Positions 42,185 through 47,039 of a stretch of DNA of 47,039 nt are shown piece by piece (positions within the stretch are counted from its first letter, which is position 1; every line of letters begins with the position of its first letter). The DNA comes from Acidimicrobiaceae bacterium (lineage in GTDB: Bacteria > Actinomycetota > Acidimicrobiia > Acidimicrobiales > RAAP-2): NCBI GenBank assembly GCA_003170315.1, contig PNAH01000009.1, forward strand, positions 16,881 to 63,919. Reading direction: 5' to 3'. The translations under genes were made by a program, and so were the position numbers. The notes under the pieces are model-generated. The model was not told the DNA's origin. It was given only the letters and a program-made list of their open reading frames with translations, and made no database searches.

Positions 42185-45100
42185 CGAGTCGTCGCCCACC
42201 CAAAGAGCTTCGAGAGACGAAGCAGGGCGTCGCGGGCTATCGCGCCCGTTGGACCGAGGCCGGGGACACCCTGGTTGAGGTTCTGCTGGCGCTCGTAGTA
42301 CTGGGTTTGACCTCGGTAGCCTTGCTCATTGCCTTCGGCACTTCGATTTCGGCCTCGTCAGAGCACCGAACGCTGACGAACGTCAATACCATGCTGACGA
42401 GCATTTCCCAGCAGGTGATTTCCAAAATGCAGTCGTCAACGTATATATCGCTGCTCACATCGTGCAATACCCCTGCCAACTACATCTCTGAACTCCAAGT
42501 GGCCACCCTCGTTCCATTTCCGTACACGGCCAACTATTCGGCTGCGCTCGCCACGGCGAATCCGTCCGCGGGCCTGTATCCCGAGCAATGGTGGAACGGC
42601 AGCAATGCGTTCGTTTCTTCGTGCGGCGGTCTTCCTTCGGATCAGCCTCAGTTGATCACAATTGCGGTGACCAGCAATGCCACCGGCGTCACGTACTACA
42701 ACAGTTTCGTGGTCACCTTGCCTCAAGCCAACTCGACCGCGGTGACGTCGGGCACGGCCGGCGTTCCGGCTCAACTCGTCTACATAAGTCAGCCCTGTCC
42801 GCTGGTCAGCGGCTCCTGTTCGGTCCCCGCCGGCACGCCTATGAACAATTTCACCATGGAAGTGCAGAGTTCCGGCGGCGCACCGGTTGTCAACGACTAC
42901 TCCAGCCTCACATATTCGCTCATCGGAGGAACCAGTGGGGCGCAAATTTCAGGTTGCTCGGGAGCCGAGGTCAACGGTTACATCTACGTGTCGGGCTGCA
43001 CCATCAGCGCCGCGGGGATCGGCTACCAGATCGTGGCGACGGATTCTTCCGACGGCTTGACGGGCGTCAAGGGGGCGACGAGCACGGCCTTCACCGTCAG
43101 TGCGGCGGGACTGTACTTGAAGTTCACCACGCAGCCGAATGTGGGTATCTCGGGAGCATCCTTTGGGACCTCTCCGGCCGTGGTTCCAGTCATCAAGGTC
43201 TATAACTCGAGCGGTCCGGTGGTGTGGTCGGGGACCATCACGTTGACGACTTCGGCCGGCACCGCCCTGAACCCAACATTGAACTGTTCGGGCACCCTGA
43301 ACAGCATCTCGCTGTCGACCGTCAACGGCACGGTCACGTTACCGTCTTCGTGCCTATTTTATGGTGGTTATCGCTATAACGCGGGTTCGGCGCAAAGCGA
43401 ACCAACGTCCTACACGTTCAAAGCGACGGCGTCTCCGAACTCCGGATCCGCGGCCGCGCAGCCCGCGATAAGTCAGCCTTTCTCCGTCTCGGGCACCGGT
43501 CCGGCGTACCAACTGAGCTTCAGCACTCAGCCCACGGGCGCAGCGGGATCGACCGGCGCCACCTTCGCGGTCCAGCCGGTGGTCTCAGTTGAGGACAAAT
43601 TCGGCAACTTGGTTTCGACGGCCAACAGCACCCCCGTCAAACTTGTACCTAGTGCGGGCAGCACTTTGACGTGCGCGGGCGTACTGAACCCAACGATTAC
43701 TTCAAACACCGGTCTCGCGACATTTGCGAGCTGTCAGGGAAGCGCCTACGTCAACGGTCTCACTTTGACCGCCACCAGTGCGGGGCTACAGCCCGCCACG
43801 AGCAATCCCTTCAATCTGACGCCCGCAGCCAACCTGGTTGTATTCACACAGCAACCGCAAGCCGGTGCTTCGGGATCAACCTTGTTGCAGCAGCCGATTG
43901 TGACGCTTTACTACCAGCAGGGTGTGAACCTCAGCGTCGTGACCGCGGCGTCCGGACAGATCATACTGACGCCCTCGGGAGGGATCCTTTCCACCTGCTC
44001 CGGCCTTACACCAAACGCCGGCATAGTGGACGTGGCGAGCTGTAACTTCGCCGGCCTAGACCAAACGAACAATCCGGCGGGCTACACGATGACCGCGACG
44101 TTGCCGGCATCCAGCGGTCAACCGCTGGTCGTTTCGGCGCCGAGCAGCGCTTTCTATCCCACGGTGCCGGGCGTCGCCACCCAACTGGTCTTCACAACGC
44201 CACCGACGGCCGCAGCCTCCGCATCGGACTTCACCGCAGGACTAGTGAAAGTAGAGGACTCGGGCGGCAACATCGTCACGTCATCGACCGCCCCCGTCAC
44301 GTTGACTACCTCGGGCGGGATATTTGCTGCCGGATGCGCCACTATGAACGCCGTATCGGGCGTGGTGAATCTGACGACGTGCAGTTTCGCTGGCTTGGAC
44401 CACGCGAACAATCCGTCGGGCTATACGATGACCGCAGCGTCTGCTGGGCTCACTTCGGCAACCAGCCCTGCCTTCTCACCCACGGGGCCCGGACCGGTGA
44501 CCCAGTACATCGTGGCGGCTCCGTCCACTTCCATCGCTGGCGTTCCCATCTCGGTGACGGTGTCGGCGGAGGATTCGGGTGGCAATGTCAACCCGACCTA
44601 CCTGGGCACGGCAGACTTGTCGACGACCGACCTCAACGTCGCCGCGGTGGTCCCAGCCGATTACACCTTCGTCGCCGGTGATAATGGCGTGCACAACTTC
44701 ACCAACGCCTTCACGCTGGTCACCGCCGGCACCCAGACCGTTGGCGCCACCGACACGGTCACCTCCTCGATCACCGGCACCAGCGCCAACGTCACCGTCA
44801 GTGCGGGCCCACCAGCCACGGCGAGCTTCACCACCGAGCCTTCCAACGTCGTGGCCGGTCTTCCGGCCAGTGTCGCTGTGACCGTCCACGACGCCTACGG
44901 CAACCTGGTGCCCAGTAGTACCGTGACGGTCTCGAAATACGCTGCCGGCAGCTCCGGCGCGGGCTCGCTGACGGGTACGACCACCGCTACGACGAACGCC
45001 TCGGGCGTCGCGACATTCTCCAACCTGGTGTTCACGGTTGCGGGCAATTACGAGCTCACGGCCACGGATGGCGCGGCTACGACGAACTCCACCAGTTACA

Positions 45101-47039
45101 CCGTCAGTGCCGCTGTCGCGACGCACTACGTGGTCGCGGCTCCGCCCACCACCATCGCGGGCACCGCGATCGCCGTCACCGTCACCGCCGAGGACCAGTA
45201 CAACAACGTCGGCACGGGCTACCTGGGCACGGCGCACTTCACCTCGTCCGACCTCAACGCCAGCGCGGTACTCCCGGCCGACTACACCTTCGTCGCCGGT
45301 GACAACGGCGCGCACACGTTCGCATCCGTCAAGTTGGTCACCGCCGGCATCCAGACCGTCACCGCCACCGACACGGTCACCGGGTCGATCACCGGCACCA
45401 GCGCTGGTACCACGGTCAGCCCGGCTGCCGCCACGCACTTCGTGGTTTCGGGGCCGCCCACCGCCACCGCGGGCACCGCGTTCTCGGTCACCGTCACGGC
45501 CGAGGACCAGTACAACAACGTCGCCACGGGCTACCTGGGCACGGCGCACTTCACCTCGACCGACCTCAACGGCAGCGTGGTGCTCCCGGCCAACTACACC
45601 TTCGTCGCCGGTGACGCCGGCGTGCACATCTTCGTTACGGGCGTCAAACTGATCACCGCTGGCACCCAGACCGTCACCGCCACCGACACGGTCACCTCGT
45701 CGATCACCGGCACCAGCGCCAACATCACCGTGAACCCAGGTGTCGCCACGCACTTCGTAGTCGCGGCTCCGGGTGTTGCCACCGCGGGCACCGCGTTTGC
45801 GGTCACCGTCACCGCCGAGGACCAGTACAACAACGTCGCCACGGGCTACCGCGCCACGGCGCACTTCACCACCACCGACGCCGGTTCCGTAACGCTGCCG
45901 GCCAACTACACCTTCGTCGCCGGGGACAACGGCGTGCACACCTTCGCGGGCGTCAAGTTGGTCACCGCCGGCACCCGGACCGTCACGGCCACTGACACGG
46001 TCACCCCCTCGATCACCGGCACCAGTGCGAACATCACCGTGAGTGCCGCTGCCGCCACGCACTTCGTGGTCGCGGCCCCTGGTTCTACCAACGCGGGCTC
46101 TGCGTTCTCAGTCACCGTCACGGCCGAGGACCAGTACAACAACGTCGCCACGGGCTACGTAGGCACGGCGCACTTCACCAAGACCGACGCCGGCGCCGGC
46201 TCAGCGGTGCCGGCCAACTACACCTTCGTCGCGGGCGACGCTGGCGTGCACACCTTCACCAACGCCTTCACCCTGGTCACCGCGGCCACCCAGACCGTCA
46301 CCGCCACCGATACGGTCACCGGGTCGATCACCGGCACCAGTGGCAACATCACCGTGAACCCGCTCGCCGCCACGCACTTCGTGGTCGCGGCTCCGGGTGT
46401 TGCGACCGCGGGCACGGCGTTCTCGGTCACCGTCACCGCCGAGGACCAGTACAACAACGTCGCCACGGCCTACCCGGGCACGGCGCACTTCACCTCGAGC
46501 GACCCCAGCGTCAGCGTGGTGCTGCCGGCCAACTACACCTTCGTGGCCGGTGACGCCGGCGTGCACGTCTTCTCCAACGCCTCCACCTTGGTCACTCCTG
46601 GCGCTCAGACCGTCACGGCCACCGACACGGTCACCGTGTCGATCACCGGCACCAGCGCCAACATCACGGTGAACCCGGGTGCCGCCACGCACTTCGTGGT
46701 CGCGGCTCCGGGTTCTACCAACGCAGGCGCCGCGTTCGCGGTCACCGTCACCGCCGAGGACCAGTACAACAACGTCGCCACGGGCTACCGCGGCACGGCG
46801 CACTTCACCACCACCGACCTCGGAGCCGTAACTCTGCCGGCCAACTACACCTTCGTCGCCGGTGACAACGGCGTGCACACCTTCGCGGGCGTCAAGCTGG
46901 TCACCGCCGGCATCCGGACCGTCACCGCCACCGACACGGTCACCGGGACGATCACCGGCACCAGCGCCAACATCACCGTCATCCCGGGTGCGGCCACGCA
47001 CTTGGTGGTCGCGGCACCGCCCACCGCCACCGCGGGCAC
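42181..47039 (+). CDS. Giant prepilin-like repeat adhesin, runs off the window
   Basis: Open without a stop from ATG 42181 to the window edge: 1,619 complete codons, 3' end missing. The N-terminus is prepilin-like: a basic 28-residue leader ending in Gly28, then DTLVEVLLALVVLGL with Glu33 at +5; Asp replaces the usual Phe at +1. A globular part follows to about residue 310. Four Ig-like units start near 311, 442, 551 and 666, each with a Cys pair. A repeat-type unit is at 773-877, a different Ig-like domain at 878-979, then six tandem repeats of about 104 residues from 980 and the start of a seventh. The gene is joined to the preceding prepilin by ATGA. I infer a pilus-linked or surface adhesin. 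Confidence 0.88.
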   Translation, partial: MTSRRPPKELRETKQGVAGYRARWTEAGDTLVEVLLALVVLGLTSVALLIAFGTSISASSEHRTLTNVNTMLTSISQQVISKMQSSTYISLLTSCNTPANYISELQVATLVPFPYTANYSAALATANPSAGLYPEQWWNGSNAFVSSCGGLPSDQPQLITIAVTSNATGVTYYNSFVVTLPQANSTAVTSGTAGVPAQLVYISQPCPLVSGSCSVPAGTPMNNFTMEVQSSGGAPVVNDYSSLTYSLIGGTSGAQISGCSGAEVNGYIYVSGCTISAAGIGYQIVATDSSDGLTGVKGATSTAFTVSAAGLYLKFTTQPNVGISGASFGTSPAVVPVIKVYNSSGPVVWSGTITLTTSAGTALNPTLNCSGTLNSISLSTVNGTVTLPSSCLFYGGYRYNAGSAQSEPTSYTFKATASPNSGSAAAQPAISQPFSVSGTGPAYQLSFSTQPTGAAGSTGATFAVQPVVSVEDKFGNLVSTANSTPVKLVPSAGSTLTCAGVLNPTITSNTGLATFASCQGSAYVNGLTLTATSAGLQPATSNPFNLTPAANLVVFTQQPQAGASGSTLLQQPIVTLYYQQGVNLSVVTAASGQIILTPSGGILSTCSGLTPNAGIVDVASCNFAGLDQTNNPAGYTMTATLPASSGQPLVVSAPSSAFYPTVPGVATQLVFTTPPTAAASASDFTAGLVKVEDSGGNIVTSSTAPVTLTTSGGIFAAGCATMNAVSGVVNLTTCSFAGLDHANNPSGYTMTAASAGLTSATSPAFSPTGPGPVTQYIVAAPSTSIAGVPISVTVSAEDSGGNVNPTYLGTADLSTTDLNVAAVVPADYTFVAGDNGVHNFTNAFTLVTAGTQTVGATDTVTSSITGTSANVTVSAGPPATASFTTEPSNVVAGLPASVAVTVHDAYGNLVPSSTVTVSKYAAGSSGAGSLTGTTTATTNASGVATFSNLVFTVAGNYELTATDGAATTNSTSYTVSAAVATHYVVAAPPTTIAGTAIAVTVTAEDQYNNVGTGYLGTAHFTSSDLNASAVLPADYTFVAGDNGAHTFASVKLVTAGIQTVTATDTVTGSITGTSAGTTVSPAAATHFVVSGPPTATAGTAFSVTVTAEDQYNNVATGYLGTAHFTSTDLNGSVVLPANYTFVAGDAGVHIFVTGVKLITAGTQTVTATDTVTSSITGTSANITVNPGVATHFVVAAPGVATAGTAFAVTVTAEDQYNNVATGYRATAHFTTTDAGSVTLPANYTFVAGDNGVHTFAGVKLVTAGTRTVTATDTVTPSITGTSANITVSAAAATHFVVAAPGSTNAGSAFSVTVTAEDQYNNVATGYVGTAHFTKTDAGAGSAVPANYTFVAGDAGVHTFTNAFTLVTAATQTVTATDTVTGSITGTSGNITVNPLAATHFVVAAPGVATAGTAFSVTVTAEDQYNNVATAYPGTAHFTSSDPSVSVVLPANYTFVAGDAGVHVFSNASTLVTPGAQTVTATDTVTVSITGTSANITVNPGAATHFVVAAPGSTNAGAAFAVTVTAEDQYNNVATGYRGTAHFTTTDLGAVTLPANYTFVAGDNGVHTFAGVKLVTAGIRTVTATDTVTGTITGTSANITVIPGAATHLVVAAPPTATAG
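45118..47039 (+). repeat. Tandem repeats of 309-315 bp in the giant gene
   Basis: Units start at 45118, 45430, 45745, 46054, 46369, 46684 and 46993 (the last cut by the window). Each encodes ATHFVVAAP, then TAGTAFSVTVTAEDQYNN, GYLGTAHFT, LPANYTFVAGD, GVHTF, KLVTAGTQTVTATDTVT and SITGTSANITV. Long stretches are nearly identical in DNA, including third positions, which points to recent duplication or gene conversion. A more diverged unit stands at 44497-44811. Confidence 0.95.

Noticed and set aside
44476..46062. Long minus-strand open frame (about 528 codons) opposite the giant gene
   Set aside because: A Gly/Asp/Arg-rich shadow of the GC-biased repeats; no ribosome-binding site and no family resemblance, whereas the plus strand has clear domains.
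46201..47001. Minus-strand 266-codon frame in the repeat array
   Set aside because: Same repeat shadow as at 44476-46062; its periodicity simply mirrors the plus-strand units.
45118..47039. Regular direct repeats as a CRISPR array
   Set aside because: The units are about 312 bp, multiples of three, and encode continuous protein; no short repeat-spacer structure.

Overview
The window is 47 kb of GC-rich, gene-dense chromosomal DNA with frequent GTG starts, 4-nt start/stop overlaps (GTGA, ATGA) and many apparently leaderless promoters. This fits a high-GC actinobacterium. The gene mix (recA; rml genes; a deoC/ALDH/punA nucleoside block; BMP-type ABC importer; P450s) makes me favour class Acidimicrobiia, but that is inference, not a sequence match. 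No tRNA, rRNA, CRISPR array, insertion sequence or prophage gene was found.

Layout. (1) 0-4.7 kb: recA behind two perfect LexA (SOS) boxes, a hexapeptide acetyltransferase, an MFS exporter and serB. (2) 4.8-7.4 kb: a 3Fe-4S ferredoxin with two tandem, closely similar cytochromes P450. (3) 7.4-10 kb: an M24 aminopeptidase P, an enoyl-CoA hydratase-like protein and a small membrane protein. (4) 10-12.4 kb: rmlA diverging from rmlBC (dTDP-sugar synthesis; no rmlD here). (5) 12.4-28.1 kb: a nucleoside uptake and catabolism region in four units: deoC-ALDH-short ALDH-punA-phosphopentomutase-like (+), cdd-deoA-add (-), psuG-psuK (+), and bmpA-ATPase-two permeases (-). Together these can import nucleosides, deaminate and phosphorolyse them, isomerise the pentose-1-phosphate, split deoxyribose-5-phosphate and oxidise the acetaldehyde; psuGK adds pseudouridine. 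(6) 28.2-36.7 kb: DHA2 drug/proton exporter, EttA-like ABC-F protein, tryptophan dioxygenase plus kynureninase, 3-hydroxyacyl-CoA dehydrogenase, inorganic pyrophosphatase and a cyclopropane-fatty-acid synthase family methyltransferase. (7) 36.7-47 kb: a long AT-richer intergenic region, then a type IV pilus operon (pilB-pilC-large prepilin-giant prepilin-like protein) in which every junction is an ATGA overlap.

The most striking object is the last gene. It is open from 42181 to the window edge (over 1,619 codons), begins with a prepilin-like signal (Gly28, then Asp-Thr-Leu-Val-Glu with Glu at +5), and continues into Ig-like domains and at least six tandem repeats of about 104 residues. It looks like a giant pilin-anchored adhesin. 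A second system-level signal is a recurring promoter layout: TANNNT exactly six (sometimes seven) bases before the start codon at many transcription-unit starts, implying widespread leaderless mRNAs; it was also used to choose several starts. A third is a pair of overlapping ALDH genes that look like a split ALDH16.
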